Of a DNA stretch of 46,239 nt, positions 15,642 through 23,375 are shown in pieces. How positions within the stretch are numbered: the stretch's first letter is position 1; each line of letters starts with the position of its first letter. Source of the stretch: a virus. The position numbers and the translations under genes are program-made. Under the pieces are notes generated by a model, which did not search any database, was not told the origin of the DNA, and saw nothing but the letters and a program-made list of their open reading frames with translations. Where the stretch lies: positions 1 through 46,239 of the IMG/VR virus record IMGVR_UViG_3300021376_000108; one strand, given 5' to 3'.

Positions 15642-15988
15642 GTGATTTGCACTTTGCCTCTTTCCTGAATCAATCTGTTGTATTCAGTGTGGTAGGAATT
15701 AAGATTGCCTTGATACAGGTTCCAAATTTCATCATAAAACTCCTGCAAATTTGATACCAGCACTGGCAGCCTATAATCATCCAACAAAATCACGTCAGAC
15801 TGTCGCTGTTCATTGAGATAATTTTTACAGAGTGCAATTAATTTTTCATTCACAGTGAATTGATGACCCTGATGAAACCATATGTTGCTGTCCAAAAATT
15901 TATCCTGCAGAATCTGCAACTGATTGTTGAAACTTTGGGTGGCAATAGACATCTCCAAAATTTCAATAGCATTTATATTTTTTTTCAT
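15638..15988 (-). CDS. Small conserved-type phage protein, first gene of the accessory operon
   Basis: A 116-residue protein from the ATG at 15988. An in-frame TTG at 16003 overlaps the -10 element of the promoter and would lie outside the transcript. The sequence is helical, with an ILLDDYRLPV segment near residue 67 and QEFYDEIWNLY followed by YHTEYNRL. This resembles small uncharacterised proteins of T4-like marine phages, but I cannot give a function. The predicted transcript starts only about 8 bases before the ATG, so translation may be nearly leaderless. The stop overlaps the first glycosyltransferase start as ATGA. Confidence 0.7.
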   Translation of the reverse strand: MKKNINAIEILEMSIATQSFNNQLQILQDKFLDSNIWFHQGHQFTVNEKLIALCKNYLNEQRQSDVILLDDYRLPVLVSNLQEFYDEIWNLYQGNLNSYHTEYNRLIQERGKVQIT

Positions 15989-16002
15989 GATTTTACTATG
16001 CA

Positions 16003-16031
16003 AGTATAAAACACTTTTTGTAAAAAGTCAA
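16003..16031 (-). promoter_or_regulatory. Sigma70-type promoter TTGACT-17-TATACT
   Basis: On the minus strand, TTGACT (16026-16031) and TATACT (16003-16008) are separated by exactly 17 bases; each matches five of six consensus bases. It lies in the 95-base gap between the last fibre-like gene and the accessory run, pointing into that run. The predicted start near 15996 leaves about 8 bases before the ATG at 15988. This is the best host-type promoter seen in the window and suggests early or middle expression of the island. Confidence 0.65.
16013..16028. promoter_or_regulatory. Inverted repeat in the promoter spacer (possible operator)
   Basis: ACTTTTT and AAAAAGT form a perfect 7-base inverted repeat around a 2-base centre. 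It fills most of the spacer between the -35 and -10 elements and touches the -35. A dimeric regulator could bind here, but an A/T-rich palindrome can also occur by chance. It is not followed by a T-run on the transcribed side, so a terminator is unlikely. Confidence 0.35.
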
Positions 16032-16083
16032 TTGTTTCAAATATTTAGATGATAATTTGATAGGTGTGATGTAATTTGGTAAA

Positions 16084-16980
16084 CTATGTGGTCACTGTGC
16101 CACTCATGGCACCAAAAGTTGGTTCTGTGATTATGATGGGATCAGCCAATGCAGCATTGGCTATGCGTCTATTCACATTAATGTTAAGGTTGCCATTCAC
16201 ATCTTCATCTATGGTACCAACTGCTGCGTCATTCAGTGTGATTTGAAATTGTATCACAAGATTGAAAGCATCTGTAAATCTTGCTTGTATGTTGTAGTTG
16301 TTTGCTGCATATGCACCTGCACCTGTGCTGGTGTAAATTGTTTGAAAAGATGTGGTCAATGTGGTGTAGGCCACTGAACTGGTCAACGTGCCGCCTGCAC
16401 CTGATCTGCTGCTGGCATTGTTGGCAAATGTCAGCGTGCCCATGCCAGAATACATAGTGTTCCAGTCAGACACTTTGCTTGCGCCACTGCCTGATATGTT
16501 GATATCTATTTGCACTGCACCACCTGAATTGAAAAAATGTCTAGCATGATTAGTTGTGCCAAAGGTCACTGTGAATGTGCCCACTCTGGTGGCATTCCAC
16601 ACAGTGGTTCTCACATATGAACTGGCTGTGTTTCCTGTGGTCAATCTGCTGGCACTGATGGTGTTTCTGTTTGTGTCTATGTTGGTAGATAAATTTTCAA
16701 ACACTGCATAAGAGTTAGGCAGCGTGTTGTCAGTCACTATGTCGCTGGTGGTAACCACGTTCAATGTTGGATAGCTGTTGTTCTGATGCAGATATGCCTT
16801 ACGTATGTCCGATCTCAAATCATTCATATGACTGTCTTCAATCAACTGTGCCACTGCCACTTGAGAGCTGGTGAGAGTTTGGCCATAACCTTTGTCGCCT
16901 GAGCCAGTGCCCAATATGTTAGACACTTGACCTTGCATCGCATTGTATCTTGCTGCTGTTATTAGATCACCTACTGCCAT
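16084..16980 (-). CDS. Fibre-like virion structural protein
   Basis: A 298-residue protein beginning MAVGDLITAARYNAMQGQV, followed by a glycine-rich GTGSGDKGYGQ segment (about 24-34). The rest is rich in Thr, Ser, Asn and Gly with beta-strand patterning, as in tail-fibre or decoration proteins. Similar N-termini occur in structural proteins of marine T4-like phages. It is the last gene of the structural run, after three tail-fibre genes, so a fibre or fibre-associated role is likely. It has no collar, peptidase or lysozyme motif. Confidence 0.65.
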   Translation of the reverse strand: MAVGDLITAARYNAMQGQVSNILGTGSGDKGYGQTLTSSQVAVAQLIEDSHMNDLRSDIRKAYLHQNNSYPTLNVVTTSDIVTDNTLPNSYAVFENLSTNIDTNRNTISASRLTTGNTASSYVRTTVWNATRVGTFTVTFGTTNHARHFFNSGGAVQIDINISGSGASKVSDWNTMYSGMGTLTFANNASSRSGAGGTLTSSVAYTTLTTSFQTIYTSTGAGAYAANNYNIQARFTDAFNLVIQFQITLNDAAVGTIDEDVNGNLNINVNRRIANAALADPIIITEPTFGAMSGTVTT

Positions 16981-17039
16981 ATGTTCTATTTAGTTGGGAT
17001 AAATTTGCCCTGGTGAATTCTAGAATACATTTTGGTAAT

Positions 17040-18476
17040 TTATTTTATGAAGCACTCAACAAATGTGACTATTTCGCGAGGATCTGACTCCAAAGCAACG
17101 GCAAAATACTCACCTTCAGTGACAACCTTGCCCACTCCCGCTTCAGCACTGATACCAATTTTATCGCCTTTGCTGACAACGCCTTTTACTTTGACTGGGA
17201 CTCTACCTTTGATTGCAACTGTGGTGCCACCTTGCAGATCTGTGTTCATTAAGAATGCTGGAGCAGCACTGACCACTCCAATCACAGGTTTACCCAGAAT
17301 GGCTGCTGTCACCTCTTTATCTCCGCCGATCATTAAAACTGTTCCCACTTCATATGTGGCATCCGCCAAATATTTTTCTGCCAAGTCCGCATATCTTGCT
17401 TGTGTGGCAATACCATTGAATATGTTTGCAGCCAAATTGCCAGAAGCATCTCTCAATGCCACAGAGTTTGAAGTGGCTGTGGTGCTGCCCAAATAGTTTG
17501 TGGCTCCTAAATTAATGGCTGATGCTTTTTCTGATAAACCATATATGTTGTCTGCATACACATTGGCAAATCTATTTGCGTTGGTGCCAATGTCATATGT
17601 GCTGTCCACTGCTGGAATAAAGCCTGCAGCAGTGATGCTGACTGAATGCACGTTGCCAGCTCCTAGTTTTATAATCGCACCTACTTCATTAATAACTTTT
17701 GCTTCGTTGCCATTCACAATGTTCACTCGCAGGTCATTGCCGGTTCCCACTGTGTATCCTGTGTCATCAAAATTTGTATTGCCACCCACTTGTAGGAAGT
17801 TGGCTGCAGGTACTCCACCCAGTTTCAATGAGTTTGCTGCTGTACCCCAGAATCTATGATCAGTTGTGGTGACCCCACCTGCTGCATTGAGCGTGTTCAC
17901 CATGGTGATACCTTTTCTTACTTTGTCAAAACCTGTGATGAGATTCAAAGGATCAGTGGTTAAAATATCAAATTCTGATTTGCTGATTAAAAATATAGTG
18001 ACACCATCAACAATTGCTTCAATGATGGGTTGATTGACGTTGAATGAATCTTTTACTGTTCTGCTTTTTAAATTTGTGACTGTGGCTCCAACTCCTTGAG
18101 GACCAACCAACACAAAACTGCTGCCGCTGTAGGCATACAATTGATTGTTAGCGGTGTCCCACCAAAAATCTCCTGTGGTCAATCCAGCTGGTTGAGATGT
18201 GCCAATTTCTGCACCGCCAGTAGTTCTAAATTTAGTGCCATCATAAAACTTTAATTTGTTGGTGGCACTGTCAAACCACAGCATGCCTGATAGTGGTCTG
18301 CTAGGCTGATTGGCTCCTGAAAAATTTTCTAATAAATGTACGAAATTTTCGTTTTGTATTTCCCCATATCCAGCATAGTTTTTACCCACTAATTTCAAGT
18401 TGGTGGTTTGGTCAATTGTGCCATCTTCAATGTTGGCCAATAAAACCCCGTTAAATCTGTCTATTTGATATGGCAT
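17040..18476 (-). CDS. Tail fibre protein with shared N-terminal anchor (paralogue 3)
   Basis: A 478-residue protein. Residues 1-90 match the N-termini of the two preceding fibre genes: a short DG(T/S)I segment, NEN(F)VHLLENF near 43-53 and LWFDSATNKLKFYDG near 66-80. This is probably the domain that attaches the fibre to the baseplate. A second block, SFVLVGPQG, is also shared. The middle is repetitive beta structure (for example VDSTYDIGTNANRFANVYAD). The C-terminal 120 residues (ARYADLAEKYLADATYEVG onward) form a separate globular-looking domain seen at the ends of other marine phage fibres, perhaps a folding or receptor-binding tip. A late-promoter-like octamer lies 18 bases upstream. Confidence 0.8.
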   Translation of the reverse strand: MPYQIDRFNGVLLANIEDGTIDQTTNLKLVGKNYAGYGEIQNENFVHLLENFSGANQPSRPLSGMLWFDSATNKLKFYDGTKFRTTGGAEIGTSQPAGLTTGDFWWDTANNQLYAYSGSSFVLVGPQGVGATVTNLKSRTVKDSFNVNQPIIEAIVDGVTIFLISKSEFDILTTDPLNLITGFDKVRKGITMVNTLNAAGGVTTTDHRFWGTAANSLKLGGVPAANFLQVGGNTNFDDTGYTVGTGNDLRVNIVNGNEAKVINEVGAIIKLGAGNVHSVSITAAGFIPAVDSTYDIGTNANRFANVYADNIYGLSEKASAINLGATNYLGSTTATSNSVALRDASGNLAANIFNGIATQARYADLAEKYLADATYEVGTVLMIGGDKEVTAAILGKPVIGVVSAAPAFLMNTDLQGGTTVAIKGRVPVKVKGVVSKGDKIGISAEAGVGKVVTEGEYFAVALESDPREIVTFVECFIK

Positions 18477-18494
18477 ATGTTTTCTTTACAAGTT

Positions 18495-18502
18495 TATTTA
18501 TC
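18495..18502 (-). promoter_or_regulatory. Late-promoter-like octamer GATAAATA
   Basis: GATAAATA sits 18 bases before the fibre gene start at 18476, directly after the stop of the preceding fibre gene. It fits the T4-like late form NATAAATA, and the spacing suits a short late leader. Confidence 0.5.
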
Positions 18503-20719
18503 TTACACGCTCGATGTTAAATTGCTGTGGAAAGTCCAAGTACCACCTGAAACAATGAATTGTTTCAGTGTTCTGCTTACCACACTGGACACAGCACCTG
18601 CCACTGCAATATCAAAGGATACGTCATTTAACACAGTTTTGTTGGAATTACCCACTTGAGGAGTTCTAGTGGTGCTAGCAGAGCTGGCTGTGTAACTGGC
18701 TCCTGTTTCTGTGTTAATAGTGGCTACTGTTGCACTCACATCAATCACAAACTGTGTGCTTGGTATGGCATTTGCTATCACTTGTTCTATCACATATACT
18801 CCATCTATACCTGATGCTGCAAAACCGTTGCTACCAGCACAGCCTGATATGGTGATTGTGTTGCCCACTTCATAAAAATGTCCAGTGGTTGTGGTGATTC
18901 GCACTCTGCCGCTGGCCAAGCTGGGCACGTTGAGCTGGGTGGCCACTGCCAACACAGTGTTGGGTGCAGCGTTCAGTGTTTGATCCACTGCAGTGGTGGC
19001 CTTGTCTAAAGATGAATTCAAATTGGCAAAAGGCACGTTCACTGTGAGTGCTCCAAATTCCACACAGTGCACTCTGGCCAGTCTTCCATTTATGCTGGCT
19101 GGAATTCCAAATCCTGCTCCTGTGTATGCAGTTGTAGGATAAAGATCTCCCAATACCAAGGCAATGGAACCGTTCACACCGCCTGCCAGTGCTGAAAAAC
19201 CTGTGATATCCAACACCAGACTGACTGGTGTGTAGGTATCCACATACTGCTTGTTGGCTGCGTCGGTGTTTGCTGTGGGCACTCCTAGATTGGTGATCCT
19301 TTGCGTAGTGATGCCATCTGTCACATATATTGGATGTGGACTCTGTAATATCAACTGATCAGTGGGAGTGCCACTGGCTGCTCTGCTGATGGTTTGTCCA
19401 TTAATTGTTATGTTGTCCACTGTGAGTGAAGTCAACACACCTGTGCTTACCAAACCTGGAGCGCTGGTGATTGTGGCTCCCAATGCTGTGCCACTGAGCA
19501 CAGTGGTGCCATTGATTTTGTATTCTTTGCCTGTGGCAAGATTAAAATGTTCTGAACTTTTCCAAGTGTCTGTGGAATCCTGCCACAATAATGTTTTGTC
19601 TCCTGCTGTGGATTTCAGCACAATACCACCACCATCTATGTATGCATCATTGCCCAATGCTGCACCAGTAATGGTTGCCAGTTCAATGGTTTTATCTTCT
19701 ACTCTTAAATCTTCTGCTGTGACCGATGTGCTGGAACCACTGGTGATTAGGTTGCCTTGAATTCTCACATCACCTGTGATGTCCAAAGCATATGCAGGAG
19801 TGGTGTTGAATATTCCCACACGTGCAGCACTGCTGTCCACAAAAATAGCTGTGTATTCAGCAGGATTTTTTGCATTAATAGCAATGTCTGCATTGGCGAC
19901 GTTTTGCAAAATTATGCTGGCGTTAGGCAACGCAGCACTGCTGTGTTTCAATATTAAATTTTCATTCAAACCAATGGTCAATCCTGAATTGTTTTGAATC
20001 TTTAAAGATCCTGTGGTCACATCATCTGCATCTGATCTCAATAATGAATCAGCTAGAATGGTTGTGCCTACTCCGTTGAGTAATGCTTCTGCTTTGCTGG
20101 CAGTGCCTAAATATTTGTATGCATCGTTGGTGGTGTTGAATCCTACACGAATAATGCCAGTGGGATTGCTGCCGGACACCAGTTCTGTGATCAATTGGCT
20201 GGTGACTGGAGTGAATTCTGCAGCACTCCACACTCCAATTAAAACGTTTCCCACAAAAAATTTAATCACAGTCTTTGTCTGCTGTAGAGTGGATAGAATC
20301 GATTGTGTGACAAAACCACTCACGCCCTGTGCCTGTGTGTAGGTAGGACCTACCAACACTAGATCAGTGCCATCAAAGAAATACATTTGATTGGTTAGAT
20401 TGTTCAGCCAAATATCTCCTGCAGTCATCTGTGGTTGAGTCTGACTGACAATGATGCCATTGCTGGTGAATGCTGTGCCGTTGTAAACTTTTAATCTGTT
20501 GTCTGAAGTATCAAACCACAACTGACCTCTCAAAGGATTGCTTGGAGCAGATGAACTGGCAAAATTTTCTAAAATTTTTACAAAATTTTCGTTGATTATT
20601 TCACCAAAGCCTTTGTAGTTTCTACCTATCAGAGTGATATCTGCTGCTGAACTATTAATAGAACCGTCTACAAGATCTACTAGCAGTGTTCCGTCAGTTT
20701 TGTTGATTCTATAGCTCAT
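18503..20719 (-). CDS. Tail fibre protein with shared N-terminal anchor (paralogue 2)
   Basis: A 738-residue protein, the longest of the three fibre paralogues. The N-terminal anchor includes NENFVKILENF and LWFDTSDNRLKVYNGTAF. The shared LVLVGPTY block follows. The middle has fibre-type repeats, including ALDITGDVRIQG and a segment around SSEHFNLATGKEYKING that is common in marine phage fibres. The C-terminal part (from about 500) is beta-rich without a collar motif and ends GGTWTFHSNL. It probably forms the shaft and tip of a receptor-binding fibre. The start is one base after the preceding stop. Confidence 0.78.
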   Translation of the reverse strand: MSYRINKTDGTLLVDLVDGSINSSAADITLIGRNYKGFGEIINENFVKILENFASSSAPSNPLRGQLWFDTSDNRLKVYNGTAFTSNGIIVSQTQPQMTAGDIWLNNLTNQMYFFDGTDLVLVGPTYTQAQGVSGFVTQSILSTLQQTKTVIKFFVGNVLIGVWSAAEFTPVTSQLITELVSGSNPTGIIRVGFNTTNDAYKYLGTASKAEALLNGVGTTILADSLLRSDADDVTTGSLKIQNNSGLTIGLNENLILKHSSAALPNASIILQNVANADIAINAKNPAEYTAIFVDSSAARVGIFNTTPAYALDITGDVRIQGNLITSGSSTSVTAEDLRVEDKTIELATITGAALGNDAYIDGGGIVLKSTAGDKTLLWQDSTDTWKSSEHFNLATGKEYKINGTTVLSGTALGATITSAPGLVSTGVLTSLTVDNITINGQTISRAASGTPTDQLILQSPHPIYVTDGITTQRITNLGVPTANTDAANKQYVDTYTPVSLVLDITGFSALAGGVNGSIALVLGDLYPTTAYTGAGFGIPASINGRLARVHCVEFGALTVNVPFANLNSSLDKATTAVDQTLNAAPNTVLAVATQLNVPSLASGRVRITTTTGHFYEVGNTITISGCAGSNGFAASGIDGVYVIEQVIANAIPSTQFVIDVSATVATINTETGASYTASSASTTRTPQVGNSNKTVLNDVSFDIAVAGAVSSVVSRTLKQFIVSGGTWTFHSNLTSSV

Positions 20720-20720
20720 G

Positions 20721-22739
20721 TTATGGTGCCTGTCCTGAATATATTATGTAATTTACCACCACATAAGGATTCATCACATCCTGTGGCACGCCAACTGTTG
20801 GATGATTCACTCCACCACTTGTGGGCAGCGCACTGGCTTGTCCCGAACCTGTTGGAGCGTCAAACACTATAGCAGTGGTTTCACCTGCAGCAATGCCTGG
20901 TACATTTCTAATTGCATAGTATTGCGCACCTGATGGACCTCGTAAATCATGTTCATGTTCTGGTAAATTGTCAATGCTGATAGTTTTAGTTTCTGTGCCA
21001 CTGAATCCACCCACACTGTCCGCTGCCACATTGGTCACTCTGTTTGCAGATGTGCCACCCATGTTGTCTGCTCCTAGAGCATTTCGTCCTCTAAGATCAG
21101 GCAGTTTAAACACAGAAGCAGAGCTGGGAGCTCCAAAACTGTTGCCTATTATATCATACAGTTCTGGATATGTGGATCTGTCCACTTCACTGCCATCGCA
21201 CATCAACCAATATGCTGGTGCTGTGGCACCACCATATGGCAAAATTACGCCTGTGGGCATTGGCACAATGGCCGCTAATAGATTGTCACGTGTGATTTTG
21301 AATACACCTGTGTCACCTATGGTTCTGTTGAATATGAATTCGTCACTGCTTTGACTTGAGGATTTAGCATCCTTGCTGGCGATGAAACTGTTGCTGATTG
21401 TGGTAGCAAATGTTTTTGTTAATCCTCCTGTTTGTCCATCAAAAGCAAAGCTGGTGGCTGACACGTCTCCAGTCATCTGGAAGGTGCTAGCACTGGTCAA
21501 TTTGTTTGCAGTGCCAGAAGCTCCGCTCACTGTGCCTGTGACATTGCCCACTAGGTTACCCACAAAACTGTTGGCATGCACAGTCAAAAATTTATTTGCA
21601 GAGGAACCTATATCAAATGTATTGTTAGTGCTGGGATAAATGTTTTCCAATGTGACATCGTCTTGCAAAGTGGTAGCACCACCAACAAATAATTGTTTGG
21701 CTATGCCCACTCCACCTTTTATGATTGCTGCTCCTGAACTTATGTTTGTGCTGTCGGTGACTGCATCCACATACAATTCTTCGCTGATGTGCACATTACC
21801 TGTGACATCAAGTGCTTCATCTGGTGAAAGAGTATTGATACCCACATTTGTGGTGGGATCAATTCTCAACACTGTTTTTGTTACCCCTTCGTCATTCACT
21901 CTAAAATCTATACTGGCACCTGATGTATTGTGTGCAAACACAGCTGACTGTGATTCAATTCCAAGATTAAAAGATGCACTGTTACCAATGTTTATGCCAT
22001 CATCATTGTTGATTCTCAATTCTCCTACGGCCACGTTATCTACGTCTTTTCTTAAAAAATTGCTGCCGCCTACTACTTCATTGTCCTCAGCTATTAAATT
22101 TTCTGCTGCATATGCTGTGCCATAATATTTGTTGGTGGTTTCAGCCGGATTGGTCGAACTTAGATTAACTCCTGGCAGTATCTGAGTAAAACCTGCTATG
22201 GTTGCTTTGGGAGTGAATTGTTCAGCTGCAATAATTGCCACAGGGTTGGTATCTATTTCAATCAGCACCACGTTGTAAGTTAGATTGTCAGTGCCAATGA
22301 TTTGAATGGGTTTGGTGCCTGTGCTGAGTCCTTGACTGAATTCTGGGCCCACTAGGATCCATCCAGATCCAGTGAACAGATACAATTGTTGATTGTCAGT
22401 GTCCACCCAAAGATCACCCAACACACTTTCCGCTGCTCCGGGTTCGTTGATGGATTTTTTTACACCACCTGCTGCTACCCATTGTGTGCCGTCATAAATT
22501 TTTAACTGATCCACGCCCACTGTGGTATCATACCACAATTGACCTTCCAAAGCATTCACAGGAGCTGTGTTTTTTGAAAAATTTTCTAAAAGTTTAACGA
22601 AATTTTCTGCTATGATAGTACCATATGATGTGGTATTTTTTCCTGGCAGTGACAAACTGGTTTGTTGATTGACTGTGCCGTCATCCACTATGATTGGCGG
22701 ATTATTAATAGAGTCTGTACGATTTACTGTGTATGCCAT
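20721..22739 (-). CDS. Tail fibre/short fibre protein with Phage Tail Collar domain (paralogue 1)
   Basis: A 672-residue protein. The N-terminal anchor (AENFVKLLENF, LWYDTTVGVDQLKIYDG) is shared with the next two genes. A central region has fibre repeats (ALDVTGNVHISEELYVD). A Phage Tail Collar-type domain starts near residue 489 (GVILPYGGATAPAYWLMCDG) and includes FKLPDLRGRN and LPEHEHDLRG (about 587-596). The His-x-His there resembles the metal-binding site of T4 gp12-type short fibres. The end PYVVVNYIIYSG is typical of collar proteins. It is likely a receptor-binding fibre. The start has GGAG 8 bases upstream. Confidence 0.85.
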   Translation of the reverse strand: MAYTVNRTDSINNPPIIVDDGTVNQQTSLSLPGKNTTSYGTIIAENFVKLLENFSKNTAPVNALEGQLWYDTTVGVDQLKIYDGTQWVAAGGVKKSINEPGAAESVLGDLWVDTDNQQLYLFTGSGWILVGPEFSQGLSTGTKPIQIIGTDNLTYNVVLIEIDTNPVAIIAAEQFTPKATIAGFTQILPGVNLSSTNPAETTNKYYGTAYAAENLIAEDNEVVGGSNFLRKDVDNVAVGELRINNDDGINIGNSASFNLGIESQSAVFAHNTSGASIDFRVNDEGVTKTVLRIDPTTNVGINTLSPDEALDVTGNVHISEELYVDAVTDSTNISSGAAIIKGGVGIAKQLFVGGATTLQDDVTLENIYPSTNNTFDIGSSANKFLTVHANSFVGNLVGNVTGTVSGASGTANKLTSASTFQMTGDVSATSFAFDGQTGGLTKTFATTISNSFIASKDAKSSSQSSDEFIFNRTIGDTGVFKITRDNLLAAIVPMPTGVILPYGGATAPAYWLMCDGSEVDRSTYPELYDIIGNSFGAPSSASVFKLPDLRGRNALGADNMGGTSANRVTNVAADSVGGFSGTETKTISIDNLPEHEHDLRGPSGAQYYAIRNVPGIAAGETTAIVFDAPTGSGQASALPTSGGVNHPTVGVPQDVMNPYVVVNYIIYSGQAP

Positions 22740-22742
22740 CTA

Positions 22743-23345
22743 TTATGCTCCAGATAAACTTTGTATTCGCACTGTGTAGTCTATTTGTATTAGCCTGTTT
22801 AAACTTTTTTGCACTGGGTGAAAAATTACGTGAGTGATTAATCTACCTGTGCCTGAAGGTGAATAACTTTGTAATCCCAATTCATCAAACACAAAAGATG
22901 CTTCTGTGCCTGTGGCAGTGTCCACAGCATCTTGACCACTAGGCTCACCATAATCCAATAAACAAGTCACTAGTATGTCTGTGTAATTGGTGCCGCTTAG
23001 ATGTCTGGTTTCAATTTTGTTTCTCACTGGATCAATATTGCTGGCTGAACTGTCATCAACCACTTTGGAAAAAGTTTGATTGTAAAGAGCAGCATTAGTG
23101 CCTGTGCTGTTGGGAGTTAGATACGTGATAATGCCAGTGGGATCTATGTATGTGCCACCAGTCCCAAATACCATTGAATTTATGAATCCTCTACCCTCAT
23201 TTGCAAGACTCTCCGCCAAGGATATACTCATATTTTCATAATGAATGGCGTTTCTCTTGTTGACGTAGATTTCCCCTGTGTTGGGGTCAAATATCTTGAT
23301 GTGTCCCTGTATCAGTGTGCCGTTGCTGTCTTTAAATTGATTCAT
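22743..23345 (-). CDS. Small structural protein between the giant gene and the fibre genes
   Basis: A 200-residue protein with IKIFDPNTGEIYVNKRNAIH near residues 17-36, GFINSMVFGTGG near 53-64 and a beta-rich C-terminus (LIQIDYTVRIQS). Similar proteins lie beside fibre genes in marine T4-like phages and are probably baseplate or fibre-connector components, corresponding in position to T4 gp8-gp10. I cannot name it more exactly. The start has AAGGA 7 bases upstream and a late-promoter-like octamer 22 bases upstream. Confidence 0.6.
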   Translation of the reverse strand: MNQFKDSNGTLIQGHIKIFDPNTGEIYVNKRNAIHYENMSISLAESLANEGRGFINSMVFGTGGTYIDPTGIITYLTPNSTGTNAALYNQTFSKVVDDSSASNIDPVRNKIETRHLSGTNYTDILVTCLLDYGEPSGQDAVDTATGTEASFVFDELGLQSYSPSGTGRLITHVIFHPVQKSLNRLIQIDYTVRIQSLSGA

Positions 23346-23367
23346 TGTTTGTTCCTTGTTTCATACT

Positions 23368-23375
23368 TATTTATT
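23368..23375 (-). promoter_or_regulatory. Late-promoter-like octamer AATAAATA
   Basis: AATAAATA lies 22 bases before the structural gene start at 23345, in the 28-base gap after the giant gene and touching its stop codon. Between the octamer and the ATG there is an AAGGA ribosome site, so promoter, leader and ribosome site are in a sensible order. Confidence 0.55.

Noticed and set aside
16986-16993. CTAAATAG before the 298-aa gene as a late promoter
   Set aside because: It is only 5-6 bases from the ATG and does not fit NATAAATA.
17011-17026. Palindrome ATTCTAGAAT in the gap after the fibre gene
   Set aside because: It is only 10 bases long, AT-rich, with no partner site or T-run; likely chance.
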